From IMG/VR virus record IMGVR_UViG_3300009505_000032, positions 1 to 37,947 of that record: DNA of 37,947 nt; one strand, 5' to 3'. Position 1 is the first letter of the stretch, and the number at the start of each line of letters is the position of its first letter. The notes under the pieces are model-generated. The model made no database searches. It saw only the letters and a program-made list of their open reading frames with translations, and was not told the origin of the DNA. The DNA is from a virus. Position numbers and translations under genes: made by a program. This document shows positions 1 to 6,385 of the stretch, in pieces.

Positions 1-85
1 CACGACACGCCGCAAGCCTATCAATAAGGCCGTTGGCGTAGTCGTTTGATTTGCGGATTGTTTCGGTATCTATCGCAACCCCCAT
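1..85 (-). CDS. 5' part of the small operon gene complete at 37655-37909 (redundant copy)
   Basis: The first 28 codons of the 84-residue protein read leftward from the ATG at 83-85 and run off the window start. It is not a separate gene; it is the redundant copy created by the terminal overlap. In the circle its start overlaps the end of the exonuclease gene (stop at 70-72) by 16 bases. Confidence 0.9.
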   Translation of the reverse strand, partial: MGVAIDTETIRKSNDYANGLIDRLAACR

Positions 86-123
86 GACGCCGACGCCTTA
101 CCCCTAAACTGTTCCAAGTCAGC
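1..123. repeat. Terminal direct repeat, left copy (circular assembly overlap)
   Basis: Identical to 37825-37947. The open frames at both window ends join perfectly through it: the minus-strand gene ending at 37655 begins inside the repeat, and the exonuclease gene ends inside it. This is what an assembler leaves when a circular or circularly permuted genome is written as a line. A true 123-bp terminal repeat on the packaged DNA cannot be excluded, but the repeat lies inside two genes, which argues against it. Confidence 0.95.
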
Positions 124-960
124 ATCAGGCGCGTATTCCTTCAACGCCTTGGCGTAGCTGATCGAGCCTTGCCGCTTTGTCTCGGTCAGCTTGCGCCCTG
201 CAAATTCGGCGTTTTTGCCGTCTGCAATCCGCACCATTTCCGCAAGCAATTCCTTGCGCCGTGCCGTGGCGTTCTCAATAGCCTCCTGCAATTCGTCATA
301 TTCGGACACAATCCGTTGCGATTCTGGCGTGTCAATCGTGACCCGCTTTGGTGCAAGGTAATCGTCAGGGTCTTTCAGCGCGTCCAGATATTCCGCGTAA
401 AACTGGCGAAGGCGTGGCAAGTTTTCGTCCTGCCATTGTTGATCTACGTCAACAGGCTGCAGCATGGTGTCATTCGGACACCACTGAAAGAAGTCCCACA
501 ACTCAAACCCGCTGCACCACATGCTGAATTGCACTTGGTCATAGTAGTGCGCCAATTCTTCGCTGAAAATCGACTTAAACCCCTTTTCAGGCGTAGTGCC
601 TTTACGCAGGCTAAAGGGGCATTTAATCTCAAGGCCGCGCTTCAATCCTTTGACAATCCCGTCAGGACTAAACCCTGCCCAATCCTCTTTGGCAACGAAG
701 CCCACGGCATCAACATCGCTGCTCGTTTCCATGCGGTATTCCATCAGCGCACCGTCTTCATGGAACTTGCCATATTCGGTCGCCACGTTGCCTGTAAACT
801 CGCTTTCAGCGCCAAGCGTTGCCCGCACCATAGACCGCAAGGCATCCGCCCGCGTCATGTAAGGCGCATGACCCAAGATCGCCCCGACAATGCTTGCCGT
901 GATGCGTCCCTTGCGGGCTTCGAACCATTCTGGACTGCGTTGTTCTAATTGTTCTGTCAT
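70..960 (-). CDS. YqaJ-family viral recombinase exonuclease
   Basis: A 296-residue 5'-3' dsDNA exonuclease of the lambda-exonuclease/YqaJ (PD-(D/E)XK) fold. It would resect phage DNA ends to give 3' single strands for the Sak4-type recombinase upstream. The N-terminal block QRSPEWFEARKGRITAS (residues 7-23), GFSPDG (96-101, acidic metal ligand) and LEIKCPFS (110-117, the ExK catalytic pair) are all visible, followed by YYDQVQFSMWCSG, typical of the family. I chose the ATG at 960: an in-frame TTG at 972 exists, but its bases form part of the ribosome binding site TTGGAG, six bases before the ATG. A strong inverted repeat lies just upstream (977-1036), in the gap after the SSB gene. All catalytic residues are present and the length is normal. 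Confidence 0.93.
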   Translation of the reverse strand: MTEQLEQRSPEWFEARKGRITASIVGAILGHAPYMTRADALRSMVRATLGAESEFTGNVATEYGKFHEDGALMEYRMETSSDVDAVGFVAKEDWAGFSPDGIVKGLKRGLEIKCPFSLRKGTTPEKGFKSIFSEELAHYYDQVQFSMWCSGFELWDFFQWCPNDTMLQPVDVDQQWQDENLPRLRQFYAEYLDALKDPDDYLAPKRVTIDTPESQRIVSEYDELQEAIENATARRKELLAEMVRIADGKNAEFAGRKLTETKRQGSISYAKALKEYAPDADLEQFRGKASASWGLR

Positions 961-976
961 GGTATTCTCCAAAAGT

Positions 977-1036
977 TGCCCGCGCTGCGCCTTGAATACT
1001 CAAGTCAATCGGCTCCACACCTTCGCAGCGCGGGCA
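977..1036 (-). repeat. 13-bp perfect inverted repeat forming a hairpin in the exonuclease leader
   Basis: Arms TGCCCGCGCTGCG (977-989) and CGCAGCGCGGGCA (1024-1036) are perfect complements around 34 bases, and the enclosed segment holds a second hairpin, CTTGA-atac-TCAAG. In the minus-strand transcript the structure sits between the SSB stop and the exonuclease ribosome binding site. It is followed by ACTTTT, only a weak U run. It could act as an attenuator, an mRNA processing or stability element, or a device that lowers exonuclease translation. This non-coding gap stands out in an operon where most genes overlap. Confidence 0.8.
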
Positions 1037-1059
1037 GTTTCGCCTTTCGGCATTAACCC

Positions 1060-1659
1060 CTAAAACGGAATTTCATCGAAGTCGTTGCCACCAGCGGGCG
1101 CGCCGCCGCCACCGCCGTTAGATGTCGGCTTTTGTTTTGGTGCATCACCAACGGACAATTCTTTGTCTTTGCCTGATACAGCGCAGACCCAATTGCCGGA
1201 CATAGGTTCGCCCGTCTGATTGTTCACCATATCCCACACCATTAGAGTGATAACCATAGGCTTGTTGCAAAGATGCATGGCAAGCTGGTCGTCACTTGGA
1301 ACACCATCAATCTGCATTAGCTTGCCGCCTGCGTTGGCATCAATGGCCGCCAGCATCCGCCGCGCCTTGTCGCGCTTGTCTTTGGCCTTCTGTTCGCCCT
1401 TTTTAGAAAGAACATCAGGGTCAAAATCACCGACCCACAACTTGTGAAACACAGTCCGGTTCTTGTAAGCATCTGGGGCAACAACAACCCATTTCAGCTC
1501 AATAAAGCGCGCGCCGTCTTTGGTTTCCCATTTGGCTTGATCCATCATAGCCATCAATGACGATCCCGCAGGGATTGGTTCAAAGTTTCCGCCCCCTATA
1601 TCAAAATCGTTACCCGTGTCTTTGGCGTTGCCGCCGTCTGATAAACTCCAGAATGACAT
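1060..1659 (-). CDS. SSB-like single-stranded DNA-binding protein (DUF669-like)
   Basis: A 199-residue protein with a predicted beta-rich core (residues 20-165), a glycine-rich linker and the C-terminal tail DFDEIPF. That tail is a near copy of the bacterial SSB tip, which recruits recombination and replication partners. The protein starts with the phage-type pattern FEPIPAGSS...AKWETKDGARFIELKWVV, which I recall from DUF669 proteins found beside phage recombinases. The ATG overlaps the stop of the ATPase gene (TAATG), which suggests translational coupling. Probable job: coat single strands made by the YqaJ exonuclease and load the Sak4-like recombinase. Family assignment is by pattern; the acidic tip is seen directly. 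Confidence 0.75.
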   Translation of the reverse strand: MSFWSLSDGGNAKDTGNDFDIGGGNFEPIPAGSSLMAMMDQAKWETKDGARFIELKWVVVAPDAYKNRTVFHKLWVGDFDPDVLSKKGEQKAKDKRDKARRMLAAIDANAGGKLMQIDGVPSDDQLAMHLCNKPMVITLMVWDMVNNQTGEPMSGNWVCAVSGKDKELSVGDAPKQKPTSNGGGGGAPAGGNDFDEIPF

Positions 1660-2441
1660 TATACACTTTCCTTTTCTTTTGGTGCATTGATACCGGGCAG
1701 AATGCCCGCGAATGGATTTTCGCCCTGTTTAACGCTGATTGCGTCGGTCAGGCCAAAACGGTTCTTGCTGATTGATGCCGCAGTTGCATGGCAAACAATC
1801 TCGCGCTCGCCAGTGCTGATTGCTTTCTTGCGGTCGCCTTCATCGCCCTTGAGATATGTCATCAAGCGAATGAAGCCAACAAGATCAACGTCATCAACAT
1901 AGTGCGACCGCGCCTTTTCATGCAGCGGCAACGAATAGCGCATATAGTCATCAGTGTCGGGCAGGCGCATCGTTTCAACATTTGCGTGGGCAATAAACAC
2001 CACGTTCATGTTCTTGGCGGTGTTTAGCCGCCCCGCAAAGTTACGCACGCGGCCATGCATCGCGTTGACTGCGCTTTGCCCTGCCCCATATCCGCCAAGG
2101 GCTTGGTTGATGCTCTTGGCCTTGCCGTCTCGCTTTAGAACGTCAGTGACAAACATCGCGTCCAGCTTCGTGATGCTGTCAATGATGACCGTTTCATAGT
2201 CGTGTTCTTCGGTCCCAAGCGCAATAAGCTGGTTGAATACATCGTCAGCCACACCCGCAACGGGGAAGGCATCGGGGCGCTTGTCTTTCGGGATTGCCTG
2301 CAAACCATCTTCGGCACGAATGAAAATTGGTTTTGGAAATGACGCGGCAAGCGACGTTTTGCCCATGCCAGCATCACCGCAAATCGTGATAATGGCAGGG
2401 CGGTCTTGCGGCTTTTCAACCGCACTCAACAGATTAGACAT
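1659..2441 (-). CDS. RecA-like AAA ATPase, Sak4-type recombinase
   Basis: A 260-residue P-loop ATPase. Walker A is GDAGMGKT (residues 22-29) and Walker B is TVIIDSI (about 85-91); VVFIAHAN (about 147-154) fits a sensor motif. This short RecA-core architecture without extra domains is the Sak4 family of phage single-strand annealing and exchange proteins, which work with an SSB. The SSB-like gene follows directly with a TAATG overlap, and the exonuclease comes next, completing the usual recombination trio. The ATG at 2441 has the ribosome binding site AGAGAGGT eight bases upstream. It is the first gene of the leftward unit. Alternative: an AAA_24 ATPase with another DNA-repair role. Confidence 0.8.
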   Translation of the reverse strand: MSNLLSAVEKPQDRPAIITICGDAGMGKTSLAASFPKPIFIRAEDGLQAIPKDKRPDAFPVAGVADDVFNQLIALGTEEHDYETVIIDSITKLDAMFVTDVLKRDGKAKSINQALGGYGAGQSAVNAMHGRVRNFAGRLNTAKNMNVVFIAHANVETMRLPDTDDYMRYSLPLHEKARSHYVDDVDLVGFIRLMTYLKGDEGDRKKAISTGEREIVCHATAASISKNRFGLTDAISVKQGENPFAGILPGINAPKEKESV

Positions 2442-2580
2442 CTGTTTACCTCTCTATGTGTTGGCACATTGTGCCTTGCGTGGCGGGGACACGCTTCAAA
2501 CCCCACAAATGAACTATTGCAATATATGGCTGGGCAGTGCAAGTTAAAAATGACAGTGAATTAAAATAAAGGGAAACCCC
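2442..2580. promoter_or_regulatory. Divergent regulatory region with a 13-bp palindrome
   Basis: This 139-bp non-coding gap separates the leftward recombination operon from the rightward HTH and methyltransferase operon, so both need promoters here. A perfect palindrome GGCACA-T-TGTGCC lies at 2463-2475 and is a natural operator candidate, perhaps for the small HTH protein encoded next door. On the minus strand TATATT (2526 to 2521) could be a -10 box but its -35 is poor. I found no convincing promoter for the rightward side. Confidence 0.45.
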
Positions 2581-2757
2581 ATGTTATCTATGGACGAAAT
2601 ACGGGAGGCGCTAAACATGCACGTCCTGACCAGCGTCGCCGCGCAAACAGGTGTAAACCGCAACACGCTTTCGCTGATTAAGAACGGCCATGACGTTAAC
2701 CTGACGATGAAAACCATGCACGCGCTTTCTGACTATCTGGCCCCGCGTCATGAATAA
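2581..2757 (+). CDS. Small helix-turn-helix DNA-binding protein
   Basis: A 58-residue protein whose central segment VAAQTGVNRNTLSLIKNG (residues 19-36) has the spacing of a Cro/XRE-type helix-turn-helix: a short helix, a turn with glycine, then a recognition helix. Its stop overlaps the methyltransferase start by eight bases, so the two are co-transcribed. The first ATG (2581) has a modest AAAGGGAAA upstream; the ATG at 2590 is an alternative. The position at a divergent promoter suggests a role as autoregulator or early/late switch (inference). It is too short to carry a dimerisation or sensor domain. Confidence 0.6.
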   Translation: MLSMDEIREALNMHVLTSVAAQTGVNRNTLSLIKNGHDVNLTMKTMHALSDYLAPRHE

Positions 2758-3517
2758 GCTAAAGGTGCTGGACCTATTCAGCGGCATTGGCGGGTTTAGC
2801 CTTGGCCTTGATCGTGCTGGCGGATTTGAGACCGTTGCATTTTGTGAAATTGAACCATTCCCACGCCGCATATTGGCGAAACACTGGCCGGAGGTGCCAT
2901 GCTATGAAGACGTTACCAAACTCACAGGAGACATTCTGGCAAGAGACGGAATTGCCGTTGATGTCATCACGGGCGGCTTCCCATGCCAAGACATTAGCGT
3001 GGCTGGACGACAAGCCGGAATTAGCGAAGGAACGCGCAGCGGATTGTGGTCCGAGATCGTCAGACTTATTGGCGAGTTATCACCCAGCTACGTCATCGTG
3101 GAGAACGTCGCAAACCTGCTTAGTGGCCCTAGCGAACAACGAGGGGGATGGTTTGGCCGAATACTCGCAGACCTGGCCGAGTGCGGGTATGATGCGGAGT
3201 GGGAAAACATACCAGCAGCAGCCGTGGGCGCTCCCCATCGCCGCGAGCGTGTCTGGATTGTTGCCTACCCCAACAAAGAGCGACGCGAAGGGATCGCCAC
3301 GCAATCGGTTTTTCAAATCGCCAGCAAGTCACGGCAATCTGTGCGAAAATTTAAGGGACGGTTCAGAAGACCCCATTTACCCGCATCCAGATTTTGTTGG
3401 GCAGATGATGGGGTTCCCATGCGAGTGGCTAGAACTGAAGCCCTTGGAAACGCAGTCGTGCCACAAATCCCAGAACTGATAGGGCGGGCAATTATGGAAG
3501 CGGAGGGTATGGAATGA
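2750..3517 (+). CDS. DNA cytosine-5 methyltransferase
   Basis: A compact 255-residue C5 methyltransferase transferring methyl from S-adenosylmethionine to cytosine. Motif I is DLFSGIGGFSLGL (8-20), motif IV GGFPCQDIS (75-83, nucleophile C79), motif VI ENV (118-120), motif VIII GAPHRRERVW (160-169) and motif X ALGNAVVPQI (231-240). The target-recognition region between motifs VIII and X is only about 60 residues, so the recognition site cannot be guessed. It probably protects phage DNA from host restriction. It overlaps the HTH gene upstream and the next gene by ATGA. Unusually, most of its length is also read in another frame as a second gene (2904-3479). Confidence 0.93.
   Translation: MNKLKVLDLFSGIGGFSLGLDRAGGFETVAFCEIEPFPRRILAKHWPEVPCYEDVTKLTGDILARDGIAVDVITGGFPCQDISVAGRQAGISEGTRSGLWSEIVRLIGELSPSYVIVENVANLLSGPSEQRGGWFGRILADLAECGYDAEWENIPAAAVGAPHRRERVWIVAYPNKERREGIATQSVFQIASKSRQSVRKFKGRFRRPHLPASRFCWADDGVPMRVARTEALGNAVVPQIPELIGRAIMEAEGME
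2904..3479 (+). CDS. Nested gene in the +1 frame of the cytosine methyltransferase
   Basis: A 191-residue protein lies wholly inside the methyltransferase gene. Its ATG at 2904 has a near-ideal ribosome binding site GGAGG (2890-2894) nine bases upstream; the frame is open further back to a TTG at 2787. The residue pattern is not random: SSWRTSQTCL (64-73), TWPSAGMMRSG (90-100), GLLPTPTKSDAKG (118-130) and HPDFVGQMMGFP (161-172) with W175. From memory, this order of blocks recurs in phage proteins linked to C5 methyltransferases (TWPRSGM, LPTPTxxD, NPxFVEWLMGFPxGW). The blocks arise from the same bases as methyltransferase motif VIII and the GVPxRV segment. No function is known to me; a partner or modulator of the methyltransferase is a guess. 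Confidence 0.6.
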   Translation: MKTLPNSQETFWQETELPLMSSRAASHAKTLAWLDDKPELAKERAADCGPRSSDLLASYHPATSSWRTSQTCLVALANNEGDGLAEYSQTWPSAGMMRSGKTYQQQPWALPIAASVSGLLPTPTKSDAKGSPRNRFFKSPASHGNLCENLRDGSEDPIYPHPDFVGQMMGFPCEWLELKPLETQSCHKSQN

Positions 3518-3858
3518 ATAACCAAGAGAACGCGGCGCGCATAGCGTTGCAGGCGCTTATCAATGCGCAGTCGATCGACGGTCGTGGGGCGATGATTGCA
3601 GCGGCGTCATATATAGAGGAATACGGCGCTGGCTATCCTGACGTGCCATTGTTCACGGAACAGGTGCGCAAGGATGCTGCATTGTGGGCAGACTGTGCCG
3701 CCCCACATGAACTAGAGGCCTACGCGGTCGCGGCAATCATGGCGCTTACAGAAAGCCCGCTGCTTGATGCGCAGTTGAAAAAAATGGGCGCGCTTGCATT
3801 TAACCGCATGAAGCCCGAAACAAAACAAAAATTCAAAGATTGGATCGAACAGCAATGA
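3514..3858 (+). CDS. Hypothetical phage protein, helical
   Basis: A 114-residue protein that I do not recognise. It is predicted to be largely alpha-helical, with no signal peptide, membrane segment or cysteine motif. The start overlaps the methyltransferase stop (ATGA at 3514) and its own stop overlaps the next gene's start in the same way, so it is part of a translationally coupled group: methyltransferase, this gene, DUF3987-like ATPase. The acidic and alanine-rich make-up would suit a small adaptor, but nothing in the sequence proves it. Confidence 0.7.
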   Translation: MNNQENAARIALQALINAQSIDGRGAMIAAASYIEEYGAGYPDVPLFTEQVRKDAALWADCAAPHELEAYAVAAIMALTESPLLDAQLKKMGALAFNRMKPETKQKFKDWIEQQ

Positions 3859-5387
3859 CCGATAATATATGGAACCTAAAAGACTATGCCGTTGGCAAGT
3901 CTTACGACGAACTAGCCGATGACCGCGAGCAGATCCGCAAGGTTGAACTTGCCAAGATCAAAGACAATGACTTTGCAGACTTTGACGCTGGCGCGGCAAT
4001 GGCAATTCCCCGCCATGACGACTTTGAAGCGGCGCGTGTTGAAGAAGATGCGTTTGGCCTGCCCGTTGATGTGTCGGACATTGACCTAGCATCACCGCCG
4101 GGCTTTGTTGGCAAGGTCACAGACTGGATTGACGGCCAGTGCCGCTATCCGCGCAGGCGGCTTTGCGTGGCGTCCGCTATTACGGCAATCGGAAACATTG
4201 GCGGCATGTCGCATTATGATGTGCATGACGGCGTGACGGCCAATATGCTGTCTTTCTGCGTTGCTGCATCATCGACTGGTAAGGAGGCCGTCATGCAGGC
4301 GTTTACTGATTTGCATGTTGCCGCCGGGGTGCAATCCGCAATGGTGGGCGGGATTAAGTCGGAGCAGGAACTTGTCCGCAACCTGATCGAGAACCAAGCA
4401 GCATATTACAACATTGACGAAATCGGCATCTTTTTGACCAAGGTCAAGAACGCGCAAACGCGGGGCGGGGCGTCGTATCTTGAAGGCGTTTTTGGCATCA
4501 TCATGTCGGCATATTCAAAAGCCAATAGCCGCTTTCTGCTATCGGGTGATGTGAAGCGGGAACTGCGCAAGATATACGCGGGCGCATTGGGTAAGGCAGA
4601 GGATAACGATGATCCAGAACGGGCAGAACAGGCGGGCCGCATGCTGTCAATGATCGACAACGGGCTAGAGCGGCCTTTCCTGTCATTGATGGGCTTTACA
4701 ACGCCAAGCACGTTCGAGGGGCTTATGGACGGGGACAGCGCATCACAGGGCTTTGTTGGTCGTTCCATTATCGTAGCGGAGCGCGAGATCAACCCGCGCC
4801 CGCGCAAGGGGTTTGAAAAGGTTGATATGCCAATAATGATGGCTGGCAAGCTGGGCCTGATCTATGGCGGTTCAGATGGCCGGATTGAATATAGCGGGCC
4901 GCGGCGTGACGTATTCACGGACAAGGAAGCGTCCGCAATGCTTGGCGACATCAGCGACTGGCTGATTGATTACGCGGATCACATGGGTGAAAAAACGGGG
5001 CAGGCGTCGGTTGCTTTGATCCGCCGGGCGTATGAATTGATCGCCAAGGTCAGCTTTGTTTTGGCTATCCCGGACGGCACTAGAACGGCGGAGCATGTGC
5101 GCTGGGCGTTTGCCTATGTGAAGGATGAAATGGACTTCAAGGTTCAGATGGTCTTTGCAAATGACAATGCAAAGCAGCGGCCGGAGGATGCAATCGCGGC
5201 GCGACTGCTCAATCATATTGACGTTGAAACGGGCAAGACATCCGCGATGCTGGCAAACTTTTTGCACCTGTCAGAAGGCGAGGTTGATGCAATTCTGGGC
5301 AGTTTGCGGGATCGTGGCGAGGTTGTTTCAAAGTCGGGGCGCAAGTATCGCGGCAAGCAATCGACAAAATGGTTCCGACTAAAATAG
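3855..5387 (+). CDS. DUF3987-like phage ATPase/helicase with C-terminal winged helix
   Basis: A 510-residue protein. VAASSTGKEAVMQAF (about 136-150) is a Walker A of the variant kind, with Glu after the Gly-Lys where Ser/Thr is usual; NIDEIG (186-191) fits Walker B. The last 70 residues (HIDVETGKTSAMLANFL...EVDAILGSLRDRGEVV) look like a winged helix. Phage DUF3987-like proteins take the place of a replicative helicase or primase-helicase, and an AT-rich repeat region follows directly, as for an initiator and its origin. I chose the ATG at 3855 (ATGA overlap) over the in-frame TTG at 3840. No primase catalytic domain is visible. Family call is by pattern only. Confidence 0.6.
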   Translation: MTDNIWNLKDYAVGKSYDELADDREQIRKVELAKIKDNDFADFDAGAAMAIPRHDDFEAARVEEDAFGLPVDVSDIDLASPPGFVGKVTDWIDGQCRYPRRRLCVASAITAIGNIGGMSHYDVHDGVTANMLSFCVAASSTGKEAVMQAFTDLHVAAGVQSAMVGGIKSEQELVRNLIENQAAYYNIDEIGIFLTKVKNAQTRGGASYLEGVFGIIMSAYSKANSRFLLSGDVKRELRKIYAGALGKAEDNDDPERAEQAGRMLSMIDNGLERPFLSLMGFTTPSTFEGLMDGDSASQGFVGRSIIVAEREINPRPRKGFEKVDMPIMMAGKLGLIYGGSDGRIEYSGPRRDVFTDKEASAMLGDISDWLIDYADHMGEKTGQASVALIRRAYELIAKVSFVLAIPDGTRTAEHVRWAFAYVKDEMDFKVQMVFANDNAKQRPEDAIAARLLNHIDVETGKTSAMLANFLHLSEGEVDAILGSLRDRGEVVSKSGRKYRGKQSTKWFRLK

Positions 5388-5413
5388 TCAGGTATAAAAG
5401 CGTAAAAGGTCAG

Positions 5414-5440
5414 AAGCCCTGCCATAACTGGCGGGGTTTT
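5414..5440 (+). terminator. Intrinsic terminator after the ATPase gene
   Basis: Stem CCCTGCCA/TGGCGGGG (5417-5424 and 5429-5436, one G-T pair) with a four-base loop taac. An A run pairs below it, and a T-rich tail TTTTCCTGTTTTTT follows. It lies 30 bases after the ATPase stop and would end the early rightward transcript before the AT-rich region. Confidence 0.8.
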
Positions 5441-5506
5441 CCTGTTTTTTGTGCATGTGATTAAAAAATAGGCACAAATGCAGTGTTGCATCATAGCCAC
5501 AATTCC

Positions 5507-5766
5507 TATCTTAGCAGGCACTTGCTAAGATATAAGCCCATGATATTAAACGATAAAACGGCAAAGGTAGCAAATCCTATCTTAGCACACTAGAAACACA
5601 TAAAAAGTCACTAAAGAGAGGTAATAGATAGCCATTCCTCATAGGTTGGTTTTCAAATATAAAAATAGTTATCTCTAATAATCTGCTAACATAGATCAAT
5701 AGGTCTATTATCTAGTGTTTTCAATAGGTTATATCTTAGCAAATTTGCTAACATGTAGCTAAGATA
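5507..5766. repeat. Iteron-like cluster, consensus TATCTTAGCA
   Basis: Full copies TATCTTAGCA occur at 5507-5516, 5523-5532 (inverted), 5578-5587 and 5732-5741. Partial copies with the TGCTAA core occur at 5684-5689 and 5746-5751, and AGCTAAGATA at 5757-5766. The first two face each other across six bases, and TTAGCAAATTTGCTAA (5736-5751) is a perfect 16-bp palindrome. Copies 1 and 3 share the longer TCCTATCTTAGCA. One further TTAGCA lies before the portal gene at 11144-11149, so the factor that binds here might also act there. Confidence 0.75.
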
Positions 5767-5831
5767 GAAACATTACCATTTTTTCGTTTGCTTTCAATCG
5801 CTTAGTGTTTTTTTGTGGTTTTTGTGCGTTT

Positions 5832-5860
5832 TTCCGCTATTATTTCTTGAATATTATAAT
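5832..5860 (+). promoter_or_regulatory. Possible promoter before the gene at 5905
   Basis: A perfect TATAAT (5855-5860) lies 45 bases before the start codon of the next gene. The best -35 at 17-bp spacing is TTCCGC, a poor match, so the call rests on the -10 box in AT-rich DNA where chance matches are common. Confidence 0.3.
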
Positions 5861-5904
5861 TTATGTATGTATATATATAAAATAACTTAAAGGAGAAAAA
5901 AGAA

Positions 5905-6141
5905 ATGACAATGAATGTAATTAAGGGCGCTGGCGTTGATGTGTTTGACAAGATGGGGTTCAAGCCTAGAGAGAAGTGGCCATTTGTAAAAATGGATGTC
6001 GGGGATATGGTGAAAATAGACGGGGACGATTCAATGTTAAGACGCGCGCAATCTGTGGCAATCATGGCGGGTAAAAATAAAAAATGGAAAATCGAAACCA
6101 GAAAAAAAGACGGATCATTGTATGTCTTGAGGATTTCTTAA
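5905..6141 (+). CDS. Small conserved-type phage protein (DUF7303-like pattern)
   Basis: A 78-residue protein with KWPFVKMDVGDMVKI (24-38), then RRAQSVA and a basic C-terminal segment ending KDGSLYVLRIS. This W-P-F...M-x-V-G-D...R-x-A...DG order resembles small phage proteins I recall under DUF7303; no function is known. The start at 5905 has the ribosome binding site AAAGGAG nine bases upstream; a second ATG at 5911 is possible. It is lysine-rich and more AT-rich than the genes around it, and stands alone between two non-coding gaps. Confidence 0.65.
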   Translation: MTMNVIKGAGVDVFDKMGFKPREKWPFVKMDVGDMVKIDGDDSMLRRAQSVAIMAGKNKKWKIETRKKDGSLYVLRIS

Positions 6142-6150
6142 AATAACCCC

Positions 6151-6179
6151 TTGCGCCCTGCATCAACGTACTGTAGCAA
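6151..6179 (+). promoter_or_regulatory. Promoter P-right, twin of the leftward promoter at 34824-34852
   Basis: TTGCGC (6151-6156), a 17-base spacer and TAGCAA (6174-6179). The box and the bases after it, GTAGCAACGTGACA, match the opposite-strand copy GTAGCAATGTGACA at 34830 and downstream, with the same spacing to a TTG-type -35 box. The similarity extends across unrelated flanking genes, so it is unlikely to be chance. It would drive the small-gene cluster that starts at 6217. Confidence 0.6.
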
Positions 6180-6216
6180 CGTGACATAGACGGAACGCAA
6201 CACAAGGAACCAGACA

Positions 6217-6354
6217 ATGACCATTAAGCGCGGCGATAAAATCAAACTAAACCGTCAACTGGCTGAAGTTGAAATTGTATCCCACGTTTGCGGTAATATC
6301 GTTGAGACATACAGCCACAACACATACCACATCACAAAGATTGTCTTGGCGTAA
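6217..6354 (+). CDS. Small hypothetical protein
   Basis: A 45-residue protein starting MTIKRGDKIKLN and ending with HNTYHITKIVLA; the first half resembles a short beta-strand start seen in KOW/SH3-like folds. It is preceded by AAGGAACC six bases before the ATG, a ribosome binding site shared with many genes of this phage, and follows the promoter at 6151-6179. No relatives are recognised; it is called because of the signal, the position and the ordinary residue composition. Confidence 0.5.
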   Translation: MTIKRGDKIKLNRQLAEVEIVSHVCGNIVETYSHNTYHITKIVLA

Positions 6355-6385
6355 AGCGCCCCCAACAGCCACAAAGGAAACCGAC

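Larger units (their letters stand above)
5388..5904. other. AT-rich non-coding region, candidate replication origin or control region
   Basis: These 517 bases hold no convincing gene. They begin with the terminator, then become strongly AT-rich compared with the flanks. They carry seven copies of the core TTAGCA or its complement between 5507 and 5766, several arranged as inverted pairs, and end in a run of TA-rich DNA before the next gene. Clustered short repeats in an AT-rich stretch next to a putative replication ATPase gene is the pattern of an iteron origin. A regulatory role for the repeats is the alternative. Confidence 0.5.

Noticed and set aside
169-948. Long plus-strand open frame (259 codons) opposite the exonuclease gene
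   Set aside because: No ribosome binding site, composition of an antisense shadow (rich in Arg, His and Leu with no domain pattern), and the minus-strand exonuclease has all its family motifs.
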